Positions 23,119 to 31,454 of a DNA stretch of 64,000 bases are shown piece by piece. The notes beneath the pieces were generated by a model, which worked only from the letters and a program-made list of their open reading frames with translations, was not told the origin of the DNA and did not search any database. Source of the DNA: VRUE01 sp963774405 (GTDB lineage: Bacteria > Actinomycetota > Thermoleophilia > Solirubrobacterales > 70-9); contig CAVZEV010000007.1 in NCBI GenBank assembly GCA_963774405.1, positions 62,001 through 126,000 on the forward strand. Reading direction: 5' to 3'. Numbering within the stretch: the stretch's first letter is position 1; every line of letters starts with the position of its first letter. Position numbers and translations under genes: made by a program.

Positions 23119-26100
23119 TCAGCCCGATTCGAGCCGTACTTTGTGCAGGGGGCCGAGGGATTCGGTCATCTTGGTCCCGTCGGTCGAGTAGATCGACTGG
23201 TTGTCGAGCTGCTCGGAGCGAGCTACCGAGCCGGAGCCCGCGGCCAGCGCCAGCAGCCGGTTCTGCGGGGAGAGCGAGCGAACCACGTTGCCGTGGGCAT
23301 CGGTTTCGCTGGTCGAGATCGCATCGCCTTCGACGCCCGGGGGCGCCGGTGAGGCCGTGTTGACCTCATAGCCGCCGGGGTCCATGTAGTGGACGGTGGC
23401 CTGGGAGTAGTCGTCGAGCGGCGGTGTATCCGAGTTCCACTCCTGGACTCGGGCGTTGCCGGTATCGGCGATCCAGATGGAGCCGTTGGAGTCGTTGGCG
23501 AGGCCGGCAGGGGCTTCGAATTCTTCTTCGCCTGAGCCTTTGGAGCCGATCTGCGAGGCGTATTCGGGTTTGTAGATCCCCGGCTTGAACTCCTCAAGTC
23601 GGTCGTTGCCGGTGTCGGCGACCCAGCGGTTGCCGGCGGCATCGACGGCGATGCCTTCGGGTTTGCTGAGCTGACCGTCACCGGAGCCCGCGGAGCCGAA
23701 TTTGCCGATGAAGGTCGGCGGCAATTCGAAGTAGTCGGCGAGTTCGACGATCCGGTTGTTGCCCGTGTCGGCGACCATGATGACGCTCGGGCCGTGGGTC
23801 ACGATGCCGGTGGGTTCTTTCAGCGAGGTGTAGTCGCTTTCATATTTACCGCTCGCGGAGAAGCGCTCGACGCGGTTGTTGGCGGTGTCGGCGACCCAAA
23901 CAACGCCGCCTGCGTCGACGGCGACCCCGGTCGGCTTGTTCATCTTGCCCACTTCCGTGCCGTAGGAGCCGAACTGGAAGAGATATTTGCCTTCTGAATT
24001 GAACTCCTCGATCCGGTTGTTTTCGGTGTCTGCGACCCAGACGTTGCCTTCGCCGTCAACGGCGAGTCCGTGCGGGGAGGAGAACTGGCCGTTACCCGAA
24101 CCATAGGAACCGAACTGGGAGATATATTCCCCTTCTGAATTGAACTCCTCGATCCGGTTGTTTTCGGTGTCTGCGACCCAGACGTTGCCTTCGCCGTCAA
24201 CGGCGAGTCCGTGCGGGGAGGCGAGCTGGCCGTCGCCGGAGCCGTGGGAGCCGATCTGCGAGCGCAGGCCAAAGGTTTCGATCGAGGGAACCTGGGTCGG
24301 GGGAAAGACAGCAGTTGCATCGACCGGAAGGTCTGACTGGCCCCATTCAGCAACCCGTTTCGGGCTCATGTCATAGGGAGCGTCTTCGCCGCTCAGCGGC
24401 ACGTCGTAGGCGAGCGTCGTCGTTGCGGTGGGTTCGCTTTCGATCAAGCTGTCCCTGCTCACGCTCTTCAGCCGCAGCCCCGGGTTGCCGGTGCGGCCTC
24501 CTCGATAATAGTTTTCGAAGTAGTAATCGAAGCGCCACGGCTCCTGCCCGGGCGGCGTGAGCGAAGTGAGAATAGTTGACCAGGACGATTCGCTGGGATA
24601 GCCGTATTCCTCCGGTGGCACCGATGGAACCCTCGGGTCGGACTCTTCGATCAGGCGCCCATTGCTGTCGTAGTCGTATTGGGCGACGACTTGGGAGCTG
24701 TTCTCTTCTTTGCCGCTTTCGTGGGTCGCCGTGTAGTAGCGAATGGAGGCGAGGCGCTGTTCCCAGGAGTAGGTTTCAAAGCCCCATTCCGTCGCCGGGC
24801 GGTATTCGAATTTAAGCGTCCGACAGCCCGGCGTTTTGGTCGCGCTCGTGTCTTCACAGGTGACGGGGGCGGGCGCGATCTCCCTCACCAGCACCAGACC
24901 TTCGTGTTCTTTGTGTTCGTAGACCATCCGCGACGATCCGGGCGTTGCCTGGAAAGAGATCGTTTCGGGCACGAAAGCCCCGAGTTCGTTTTCCTTGAAG
25001 ACGGTATGGGTGCCTTCGGGGGTGGCCAGGACGAAGTGGCTTGATTCAGGGCGCGTCAGCAGAAGTTCTTTGGCTTCTTCGGGCGAGACATAGCGTGTTT
25101 TGCCTTCTTCTTCGACGATTTCGAAGGAGATCCCGGCGCCGGTGTTGTCGGTCAGTTCGATCCAGCGTTCTTCGGGCTGGGCTTCTTCGTATTCCCATTC
25201 TTCGCAGAAGTGCGCTTCGTTGCAGGGTTTGTTGGCGGTCCCACAATTGACTTCTTCGCCTTCTTCATCCCAACATTCTTCTCTGAAGACGGGCGGATGG
25301 TATGGAATCACCTGTTCTTGGAGCTTGGTCCAGGCTTCGCCTTCATATTCCTGTTCGACGGGCAGCGAGGGCTGCCACTGTGGGCCGAGCTGGTAGGAAG
25401 GGCCGTATTCACCTGAGTTGTAGGTGCGGGTGAATTCGAGGTTCGCTTCGGTGCCGGGCACCGGGATCGAGACATCGGTGCGGCTGACTGAGATCTTCCC
25501 GGTCAGCAGGTCAACCGACACAGGCCCGATCTGTTCGACCGCGTCGGTAGGCACTTCCTTTCCGTCGTCCCAGTAGCTGAATTCCGTCGCGGCCGGTTCG
25601 CTGGCGCCCGCGGCGCCGGGTCCGCCGTCGAAGACGGCGCGGAACTTGATTTCCTTCTGCGGATATTCGGCTTCCTCGAAGGGCGCGCAGCCTCGGACCT
25701 TGAGAAAAACTGGTTCGGTGTGACCCGGGCTTTCCGATGCCGGCAGGGGCCACGAGACCTCTTCGCCGTTGCCGTCAATAACACATTCGGCGGGGACGTC
25801 TTTGAACGCTTCCCATTTGGGCAGTTGCACCTGGAAGGTGACGCCGGTGACGCCGCCGCCTTCGGGCGCTTTCCCCCATTCGGCTTTCAGCGTGAAGTAG
25901 TCGGCGCTCCTCTTGCCTTCTTCGGGGGAGACGAGCTTGTCTTCGCTGCCTGCGGGAACCGGCGGATAGATATCGGGGTTGAGGACGTACTTTGCCGGCG
26001 TAGGGTCGGCTTGGCCTTCGGCGTTGACCGCGGCGACGACGACGGTGTGCCAGCCGGTTTCGAGGTGATCGGGAAGCACGTAGGGCGAGGTGCAGGGTTC

Positions 26101-28842
26101 GGTCGGCGTTTCACCTTCGTCGAGCCCGCACTTGAAGGTCGAGCCGGCCTGGCTCGATTCGAATTGGATCGGGGGCTCTTCGTGGCTCGTATAGGTAGGG
26201 GTCGGCGAGGTGATCGTCGTCTGCGGCGGGTGGGTCGTTTTCACCGTCATATCTGAGCCGTAGGCGGTGCCTGCGCCCTTGGAAGCGACGACGCGATAAT
26301 GGTAGGTGACACCTTCTTCAAGGCCGGAAACGACTTCGCTGACCGGGAGCGCGGTGGTGCCTGACCCGATGGAGGCAGGCGTTTTTGGAGCTTTCGTCCC
26401 GTAGGCGGTCGTGGTGCCGTATTCGAATTGGTAGGTCGTGCTTGAGCCGTTGGGGTTGACCGATCCTTTCAGGGTCGCTTTGGTTTCTTTGACCCCGGTG
26501 GCGGCTTCAGTTGTGACGGTCGGCAGTTTCGGCGTCGTGAAGGTCTTGTCTTCGCCTTCGACCGTGGCCGCTTCGTTGGTGGCGACGACGCGGAAGTGGT
26601 AAGTCGTCCCTTCTTTGAGCCCCGTGATCGCTTTGCTCAGTGCGACGGCGCTGGTGCCGGAGCCGGCCGATTCCGGACTTGCCGGAACTTTGGTCCCGTA
26701 GGAGGTCGTGGTGCCGTATTCGAACTGGTAGGTGGTGGCGCCGCCGTTGGGGTTGACCGAGCCTTTCAGGGTCGCTTCGGCGGCTTTGATCCCGGTGGCG
26801 GCTTCTGTGGTCGCGGTGGGGGCTTTGACCCCGACGGGGCGGCCTTCGTCTGCTTTGACTTCGGCTTCGCTCAGGGTGCGGTTGTAGAGGCGGATGTTGT
26901 CGATCAGACCCTTGAAGGCGTCTCCTTCGCCCCAGAGCGCATCGCCGCCGATCTGAAGTGGGCCTTTGCCGCCCGCCGCATTGACGGCGGGGGCGCTGCC
27001 GGCGAGTTTGCCGTTGACGTAGAGGCGCACGGTCGTGCCGTCGGAGGTGAGCGAGAGGTAGGACCAGGCTTTGGTCGGCAGGGCACTTGTGCCTTCCACG
27101 ACGGCTTCGCCTTCGTCGCTGTCGTAGAGGAAGGCGGCGGGGGCTTCGCCTCCGGCTTCGGCATGCAGCTCGAAGCTTGCCCAGCCCGGCACTTCCTTGA
27201 CCAAGACCGCGCTCCAGGGGTTGGCTTCTTCGGGCCTGACCCAGGCCTCGAGCGTGAAGGCGCGGCTCAGCTCCAGTTCCTTGGAGGAGGGGACCGTGAC
27301 CAGGGCGCTTTTGCCGTCGAAGGACAGGGCGCCGCCGAAGTGGCCTTCTGAGCTCCATTTGGCGCCGTGCAGGGTGCCTTCGTGGCCGTGGCCGGAGGCG
27401 TCTTTGGCGACTTCTCCGGAGCCTTCGTTGAAGGAGTATTCGGCGACCGGCGTTTCTGAGCTCGGCACCGAGTAGACGACCGAGAGATAGGGCCGGTTGG
27501 CTTCGGTTTTTGCGGCGCTCGAGTCGAAGGTGACCTGGCGGTTGGTGCAGCTCGTTTTGCCGCATTCGCGCACTTTGTCGTCGATCAGCTTCATGATCAC
27601 CGGCAGTTCGGTGCCTTCGGTCGCTTCTTCTTCGACGGCTTTGGTGGGCAGGGAGAATTCCCACCAGCCCGCGCCGGTGCCGCGTTTTGAGGTCAGCACT
27701 TCGCCGAGCGATTCGGAGTAGTCGCCCCCTTCGGTGCTCCACAGGTGGGTGCCGTCATAGCGGCTCCACGAGCCTTCCCAGTTCCAGGGCTTGGTGACCT
27801 TGCGCAGTTCGACCCCGGAGGTGTTCAGGGCGGCTTCTGAGGAGTGGATGTGGAAGCTGGCCGAGGAGACCGTCGCGGTGGGCGGGATCGCCGTGGTTTC
27901 GAGGTTCATCAGCGTCCGCCACCAGTTGTCTTCGGCACTGTTGAGTTTGGGCGTGTAGCCGGCGAGGAAGGTTTCCCGCCCCCAGGAGGCGCAGTCGATC
28001 CAGCCGGTTTCGCCTTTGTGGCCGCCGATCACGCAGCCGTAGGGCGAGCCGATTGTGATCGTTGGGTCGATCACGACGGGGAACTTCCTCTCGGGCTGAG
28101 CGAGCCACGCAGGGTCGGCGACGACCGAGAGCTTCCACTGGCCCTCTTCTTCGGGGCCGAGCTCGTAGTGGACGGCGCGTGATTGGGCTCCGGCGGCATC
28201 GCTCATCACCGGCGCCGGCAGGATCACGACGGCCTTGCCTTTGGAGTCTCGGAAGGCGATCGAGCCGCCTTCGATCAGGCTGGGCTCGAGGCCGCTCGAG
28301 GCGGCCAGCTCATAGCTGTAGGTGGTCGCCTGGCCGGGGCCGGTGAGTTCGATCCCCTCCTTGAGGCCGTTGCTGAGCCCTGTGAATTCAAAGGAGGGGG
28401 CGTTGCCTTCTCCTTCATAGGTCGCAGTCTCGCCTTCAAGCTCGGCGCCTTCGAGGTCTTTGCGCAGCAGCCGGCTTTCGATCCACTGGCTGCCGACTTC
28501 GAAGCGGATCGGCTGGGAGTCGATCTGCTTGGGCAGGGTGACGTCGAAGTCGTTGGGGCCGTTGACCAGCGTTTCGGCGCCGGTTTCGTGCAGCCTTTCC
28601 CCGATCGGGCGCCAGTGGCCTTCCTCGTCGCGGTAGTTGACGGGATTGGGGTAGATCCTCGTTTCGAGGCGGCCACCTGGGAGGACGAGGGTTTCGGAGT
28701 CGGCGGTGCGGGCGGGCAGGCTTTCGGCTTCGGCGGCGACACTTGATCCTTCGCCTTCACCCGGGGCGGCGAACGCCACGCTCGCAGCCACCAGCCCCAG
28801 CAAGACAGCGACGAGCGCTGCGATAAGCCTGATCCCCTTCAA
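23119..28842 (-). CDS. giant secreted Rhs/NHL protein, N-terminal part
   Basis: 1907 residues. A signal peptide (IRLIAALVAVLLGLVAASVA) is followed by an N-terminal domain (to about 260), a DNRLRE-like domain (about 270-465), a LamG/concanavalin-like domain (about 470-690) and two FN3-like repeats (SVNPNGGATTYQFEYGTTTS pattern). An Ig-like segment and the Rhs entry domain (ISVSRTDVSIPVPGTEANLE) come next. Within the shell about six NHL repeats (NVWVADTENNRIEEFNSEG) are inserted near 1590-1850. The frame ends with HKVRLESG where a G-run seems one base short; the protein then continues in the C-terminal part, about 2870 residues in all. A surface or secreted polymorphic-toxin-like protein is the likely role. 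Confidence 0.8.
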   Translation of the reverse strand: MKGIRLIAALVAVLLGLVAASVAFAAPGEGEGSSVAAEAESLPARTADSETLVLPGGRLETRIYPNPVNYRDEEGHWRPIGERLHETGAETLVNGPNDFDVTLPKQIDSQPIRFEVGSQWIESRLLRKDLEGAELEGETATYEGEGNAPSFEFTGLSNGLKEGIELTGPGQATTYSYELAASSGLEPSLIEGGSIAFRDSKGKAVVILPAPVMSDAAGAQSRAVHYELGPEEEGQWKLSVVADPAWLAQPERKFPVVIDPTITIGSPYGCVIGGHKGETGWIDCASWGRETFLAGYTPKLNSAEDNWWRTLMNLETTAIPPTATVSSASFHIHSSEAALNTSGVELRKVTKPWNWEGSWSRYDGTHLWSTEGGDYSESLGEVLTSKRGTGAGWWEFSLPTKAVEEEATEGTELPVIMKLIDDKVRECGKTSCTNRQVTFDSSAAKTEANRPYLSVVYSVPSSETPVAEYSFNEGSGEVAKDASGHGHEGTLHGAKWSSEGHFGGALSFDGKSALVTVPSSKELELSRAFTLEAWVRPEEANPWSAVLVKEVPGWASFELHAEAGGEAPAAFLYDSDEGEAVVEGTSALPTKAWSYLSLTSDGTTVRLYVNGKLAGSAPAVNAAGGKGPLQIGGDALWGEGDAFKGLIDNIRLYNRTLSEAEVKADEGRPVGVKAPTATTEAATGIKAAEATLKGSVNPNGGATTYQFEYGTTTSYGTKVPASPESAGSGTSAVALSKAITGLKEGTTYHFRVVATNEAATVEGEDKTFTTPKLPTVTTEAATGVKETKATLKGSVNPNGSSTTYQFEYGTTTAYGTKAPKTPASIGSGTTALPVSEVVSGLEEGVTYHYRVVASKGAGTAYGSDMTVKTTHPPQTTITSPTPTYTSHEEPPIQFESSQAGSTFKCGLDEGETPTEPCTSPYVLPDHLETGWHTVVVAAVNAEGQADPTPAKYVLNPDIYPPVPAGSEDKLVSPEEGKRSADYFTLKAEWGKAPEGGGVTGVTFQVQLPKWEAFKDVPAECVIDGNGEEVSWPLPASESPGHTEPVFLKVRGCAPFEEAEYPQKEIKFRAVFDGGPGAAGASEPAATEFSYWDDGKEVPTDAVEQIGPVSVDLLTGKISVSRTDVSIPVPGTEANLEFTRTYNSGEYGPSYQLGPQWQPSLPVEQEYEGEAWTKLQEQVIPYHPPVFREECWDEEGEEVNCGTANKPCNEAHFCEEWEYEEAQPEERWIELTDNTGAGISFEIVEEEGKTRYVSPEEAKELLLTRPESSHFVLATPEGTHTVFKENELGAFVPETISFQATPGSSRMVYEHKEHEGLVLVREIAPAPVTCEDTSATKTPGCRTLKFEYRPATEWGFETYSWEQRLASIRYYTATHESGKEENSSQVVAQYDYDSNGRLIEESDPRVPSVPPEEYGYPSESSWSTILTSLTPPGQEPWRFDYYFENYYRGGRTGNPGLRLKSVSRDSLIESEPTATTTLAYDVPLSGEDAPYDMSPKRVAEWGQSDLPVDATAVFPPTQVPSIETFGLRSQIGSHGSGDGQLASPHGLAVDGEGNVWVADTENNRIEEFNSEGEYISQFGSYGSGNGQFSSPHGLAVDGEGNVWVADTENNRIEEFNSEGKYLFQFGSYGTEVGKMNKPTGVAVDAGGVVWVADTANNRVERFSASGKYESDYTSLKEPTGIVTHGPSVIMVADTGNNRIVELADYFELPPTFIGKFGSAGSGDGQLSKPEGIAVDAAGNRWVADTGNDRLEEFKPGIYKPEYASQIGSKGSGEEEFEAPAGLANDSNGSIWIADTGNARVQEWNSDTPPLDDYSQATVHYMDPGGYEVNTASPAPPGVEGDAISTSETDAHGNVVRSLSPQNRLLALAAGSGSVARSEQLDNQSIYSTDGTKMTESLGPLHKVRLESG
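23981..24230. repeat. 141-bp tandem repeat encoding NHL blades
   Basis: Two copies of a near-identical segment, starting at about 23991 and 24132, agree over about 90 consecutive bases. They encode consecutive NHL blades of the Rhs/NHL protein. Identity at DNA level far above that of the other blades indicates a recent internal duplication or gene conversion. Confidence 0.7.
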
Positions 28843-29273
28843 CTGAGTTCCCCCTCCCCACCCGGCGACCCGGGCGGCACGATGACTGGTTCCGGTACGG
28901 CGCGAATCTTCTACATCACGGAAGGGATGGATTGCAAGTGAATTCTTGAGTAAATGCTCGGCCGTTTTTTCGCAGTGGAGTTGACTCCACCATTAATTTC
29001 GCTATATGGCTGAAGTTCGGCGGCCGGCCGACAGATATGGAGGTAGAAACCTTTCAGAGAATTTCTCTCGCATTCCCAGAGGAATGAAAGAGAGAAGTGC
29101 CACTAAAACTGTCGTCGAGGCCGTCGCCGGCTCATGTTCGGACAGTCTCCCGAGCTGGAGAGCGGCTCCCAAGGGAGGGCGTCTGACCCTCGGCGCGAGC
29201 TCGTCTCTCCGACTGGTGCGCCATCCCGGATTTCTCCGATCGAACGGCGAAGCATAAGAACACTGGGTCAGGA
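28843..29273. other. intergenic region upstream of the Rhs gene
   Basis: About 430 bp between the Rhs start and the ArsR-like regulator, clearly less GC-rich than the coding DNA. It contains the 16-bp palindrome at 28975-28990 and should hold the Rhs promoter. I see no convincing gene: an open frame at 29006-29257 has no family features and atypical composition. Confidence 0.4.
28975..28990. promoter_or_regulatory. palindrome GTGGAGT-TG-ACTCCAC upstream of rhs
   Basis: A perfect inverted repeat with 7-base arms, 133 bp before the Rhs start codon, in AT-richer DNA. It is suitable for a dimeric winged-helix regulator such as either ArsR-like protein encoded just beyond. No second copy was noticed in the window. 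Confidence 0.35.
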
Positions 29274-29666
29274 TCAGCCGGGCTTCGCTGCTTTGCCGTT
29301 GCGACCTAAAGGTGCGATCGTGGCCAGTGCAAGCTCGATCAAAGGATCCCCTTGGTCTTCCAATCCCAAGATCTGTTCAGCCCATCGCGCCTGGCGCGCA
29401 AGGTAGAAAAAGGTCTCTCCGGCGGAACCTTGAGCTTTGCGGATCTTGAGTTTGCCAACCACCTCCAAGACCCCCGCCTTTGCAAGCTGCTTCAGATGAA
29501 ATGAAAAAGCGGATAGTCCGGGTTCACCGCCGGCAATCTCCTCGAGCTCGGTTGCCGAGGTGGGTCGACCGGTCCAGAGCATGGTTTCAAGGATGATGAC
29601 CTTAGTCGGGTGAACAAGGCCCATGACTGCCCCGAGCCAATCCACTGGAGCGTCGCCTTCAGACAT
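29274..29666 (-). CDS. ArsR-like winged-helix regulator
   Basis: About 130 residues from the ATG at 29666 (an in-frame longer version exists). Winged-helix region: VHPTKVIILETMLWTGRPTS, ATELEEIAGGEPGLSAFSFH, LKQLAKAGVLEVVGKLKIRK. This matches the ArsR pattern of strand separation control by a small HTH dimer, but no metal-binding cysteines are visible. Its start overlaps the end of a 38-codon frame (29659-29775), so the two are probably translated together. Possible controller of the neighbouring Rhs gene. Confidence 0.7.
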   Translation of the reverse strand: MSEGDAPVDWLGAVMGLVHPTKVIILETMLWTGRPTSATELEEIAGGEPGLSAFSFHLKQLAKAGVLEVVGKLKIRKAQGSAGETFFYLARQARWAEQILGLEDQGDPLIELALATIAPLGRNGKAAKPG

Positions 29667-29775
29667 ATCTTGCTCGTTGCCATCGGCCCGCAGGCCCCTC
29701 TTGTGTGACGCCAGTCTGCTCGCGCTCACGGACCGGAATGTCCTCGATTGCCGCTTCAAGCTTGTCCTCGCTCAT
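29659..29775 (-). CDS. 38-residue small protein overlapping the regulator
   Basis: The ATG at 29775 is preceded by GGAGGAGGC, a strong ribosome binding site. The product is acidic then basic (starting MSEDKLEAAIEDIPVREREQ) and ends 8 bases inside the start of the ArsR-like gene, a typical coupling overlap. No signal or membrane segment. It could be a genuine small partner or simply a coupling leader. Confidence 0.4.
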   Translation of the reverse strand: MSEDKLEAAIEDIPVREREQTGVTQEGPAGRWQRARYV

Positions 29776-29894
29776 AGCGGAGCCTCCTCCACGTCTGCTT
29801 TCAACGCCGCAAGAGCCAATCCGCTTGACGGCGACCCGGTCGAAATGCTGGGCCGAGCCGCGAATCCGTTCAGTGCAACAAGCCCGGCGCGTGC

Positions 29895-29944
29895 GGCCGC
29901 ACCGCCCCGGCGGGAGGGAGATCAAACGCCGGGGCGGTGCGGCC
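29895..29944. terminator. perfect 18-bp hairpin
   Basis: GGCCGCACCGCCCCGGCG (29895-29912) and CGCCGGGGCGGTGCGGCC (29927-29944) pair perfectly around a 14-base loop. It may terminate a short minus-strand transcript, since it lies between the 22-codon frame and the regulator gene; no U-run is present on either side. Confidence 0.4.
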
Positions 29945-30106
29945 TCCCTGGCTGCTTTTCGCGGAGGGTCGGGGGTCGGAGCTTGGCGGTCAGTCCCGGC
30001 CCGTACCGGTATCGGACGGGCCTTCGACCGAGTCGGCTTCGTGCGCCCTGGCTTCCTTCTCGGCACGCCCCGGGTCGTCATGGCTCCCTCCGGTCCAACC
30101 GCAGGA

Positions 30107-30175
30107 TCAGGACACGACATAGCCATCACTCAGAGGCACGACCAGCGCGCTATGACTGTCGGACACGGCTTCCAT
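30107..30175 (-). CDS. 22-residue peptide frame
   Basis: The ATG at 30175 is preceded by GAAGGGGG at suitable distance. The product begins MEAVSDSHSALVVPL and ends DGYVVS. It lies downstream of the ArsR-like gene at 30404-31081 on the same strand. Reality is uncertain: support is only the ribosome binding site and position. Confidence 0.25.
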   Translation of the reverse strand: MEAVSDSHSALVVPLSDGYVVS

Positions 30176-30403
30176 TTGACGCCCCCTTCGTTGTCCGGCA
30201 AACTCGGCAAGTCCGCTTCAACTTTTTGCGGGAGGGCGGCTCATGCAACCGCCCCCTTCCCCTGCGTCCATCGAGCAAGCACCGGAACGCCCACGCGCGA
30301 GAGGTGGCGTTTGCTGACGACCAACCTCCGAGGCCAAGACGCCCCGATGCGCGGGCGATAGTAGAGAGGAAAAAGATTCGTCCTAACAGCGAAAACTGAG
30401 CAA

Positions 30404-31081
30404 CTATTTGCGTTTTGCTTTCTTCATGGCTTGAGTTCTCGGTGGAGCCTTCTGTTTCTCTGCGCGCTCCGAGCCGAAGACCAGGGCCGATGCGCTGATT
30501 GAAATGTGTTCGCCGCCGTCGTCGGAATCGGCCCGCCTCTGTGCCGATTCCGCCTCAATTGCGAGCATGTCTTCCACGAAGCGATCGGCCAGCTTCTCAG
30601 CGTCGCTACAGCCTTGATCGTCCAGATCGACGGGAGTCCAGCTCACATGCCAGTCGTCACGAGCGTAGAACTTTCCCGACTTCAAGGAGGCTCGGAGATC
30701 CTCATCTAGATTTTCCAAAGTGTCGTCGCCAAGGATCCGTTGCGCCGATTTTGGGATGTCTTTGGTCATGCTCGATGGAATGAAAGCTCGCTCGATTGCG
30801 CTGTAGAAATGCTCCACGGCACCTCTCCGCGGCTCGGTCTTAACCAGTTCGATCATCCCAAGCTCATCGAGCACCTTGACGTGGTAACTGACCTGGCTCA
30901 GTCCCTCCCCTAGCTCTCGTTCAAGTTCTCGCGGGCTCCACGCCCGTTCGTTCATGTGGGCAAGGATTCGAACGCGAAGGGAATGGCTCATGCCCTTGAT
31001 CAGCCGTTGGGTGAGAGCTTTCCCTGCCCTCCCCTGCTTCCTTTTTGGCGATTGGTCGATCTCTTTTTTTTTGGATGGCAT
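30404..31081 (-). CDS. ArsR-like winged-helix regulator with C-terminal domain
   Basis: 225 residues from the ATG at 31081, which follows GAGAGGAG. A basic N-terminus (PSKKKEIDQSPKRKQGR) leads to a winged helix: MSHSLRVRILAHMNERAWSP, RELERELGEGLSQVSYHVKV, LDELGMIELVKTEPRRGAVE. A C-terminal domain (about residues 110-200) includes FYARDDWHVSWTPVDLDDQG, and a basic tail follows. The HTH is of the ArsR/PadR-adjacent type common in this lineage. It is divergent from the tandem 19-residue peptide genes (176 bp apart) and so is the likely regulator, or receptor, for them. Confidence 0.75.
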   Translation of the reverse strand: MPSKKKEIDQSPKRKQGRAGKALTQRLIKGMSHSLRVRILAHMNERAWSPRELERELGEGLSQVSYHVKVLDELGMIELVKTEPRRGAVEHFYSAIERAFIPSSMTKDIPKSAQRILGDDTLENLDEDLRASLKSGKFYARDDWHVSWTPVDLDDQGCSDAEKLADRFVEDMLAIEAESAQRRADSDDGGEHISISASALVFGSERAEKQKAPPRTQAMKKAKRK

Positions 31082-31210
31082 GCCGGCTCCTCTCGCTGGG
31101 TCTGATCCGGTACATGAGGATTTTCTACCGGTATGTCCCAGTGGTTTGAACAGAAAAGTAGCCGCAAACGGCACCGAAGGTATCCACGCTTCCTGATTGC
31201 TCTAAATTTC

Positions 31211-31220
31211 TGCTAATAAT
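31211..31220 (+). promoter_or_regulatory. extended -10 promoter for the peptide genes
   Basis: TGCTAATAAT, an extended -10 element in an AT-rich patch unusual for this genome, ends 38 bases before the first peptide ATG. A weak -35 candidate lies near 31190. This supports plus-strand transcription of the peptide pair. Confidence 0.45.
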
Positions 31221-31257
31221 CGGAAATCTACGATCAATAGGGGGAAGGAGGATTGCA

Positions 31258-31317
31258 ATGACGATTACGCCATGTGCGGCCGTCGCTCCGTTGCTGTCGT
31301 CGGTCAAGAACCGCTGA
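31258..31317 (+). CDS. 19-residue peptide 1 of a tandem pair
   Basis: ATG at 31258 behind GGGAAGGAGG. Product MTITPCAAVAPLLSSVKNR. It shares 13 of 19 residues with peptide 2, and at six of the conserved positions (Ile, Cys, Val, Leu, Asn, Arg) the two genes use different synonymous codons, so selection has acted on the peptide. It is followed after 9 bases by a perfect 15-bp hairpin. No cleavable signal peptide; the single Cys and the core VAPLL are conserved. Function unknown: signalling peptide, RiPP-like precursor or toxin are all open. Confidence 0.6.
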   Translation: MTITPCAAVAPLLSSVKNR

Positions 31318-31326
31318 CGAGACGTA

Positions 31327-31367
31327 GGGCAGGACTTGGCGAGGCTGACGAGCGCCAAGTCCTGCCC
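31327..31367 (+). terminator. hairpin after peptide 1
   Basis: GGGCAGGACTTGGCG (31327-31341) and CGCCAAGTCCTGCCC (31353-31367) pair perfectly over 15 bp. The loop contains GGCTGACGAG, which recurs in the hairpin after peptide 2. There is no U-tract; it could be a terminator or attenuator between the two peptide genes. Confidence 0.6.
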
Positions 31368-31390
31368 ACGCCCGAGAAAGGAGAACCGCG

Positions 31391-31450
31391 ATGACGATCA
31401 AGCCATGCCCGACGGTGGCTCCGCTGCTGATGACCCTCAAGAATCGGTGA
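31391..31450 (+). CDS. 19-residue peptide 2 of a tandem pair
   Basis: ATG at 31391 behind AAAGGAG. Product MTIKPCPTVAPLLMTLKNR, a paralogue of peptide 1 placed 133 bp downstream with the same RBS-peptide-hairpin order. The conserved frame is MTI-x-PC-x-x-VAPLL-x-x-x-KNR. The unit ends at 31497 and the ferredoxin fragment (copy B) starts 9 bp later, so the pair sits at the very edge of the putative island. Confidence 0.6.
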   Translation: MTIKPCPTVAPLLMTLKNR

Positions 31451-31454
31451 AGAT

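Larger units (their letters stand above)
29776..30403. other. intergenic region with short frames and a strong hairpin
   Basis: About 630 bp between the two ArsR-like genes. It holds the 18-bp hairpin at 29895-29944 and a 22-codon minus-strand frame at 30107-30175. After the TGA of that frame the same phase stays open for a further 40 or so codons, so a decayed or recoded small gene is possible. No larger gene is supported. Confidence 0.35.

Noticed and set aside
23981..24230. possible CRISPR-like or satellite array
   Set aside because: Only two copies, in phase with the reading frame and encoding NHL blades; no spacers.
29006..29257. 83-codon plus-strand frame before the Rhs gene
   Set aside because: An AGAGGA precedes an internal ATG, but composition and content give no sign of a protein, and it is antisense to the regulatory region.
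30060..30175. TGA recoding (selenocysteine) in the 22-codon frame
   Set aside because: The phase stays open after TGA, but no SECIS-like structure or selenoprotein family match is visible; chance or decay is simpler.
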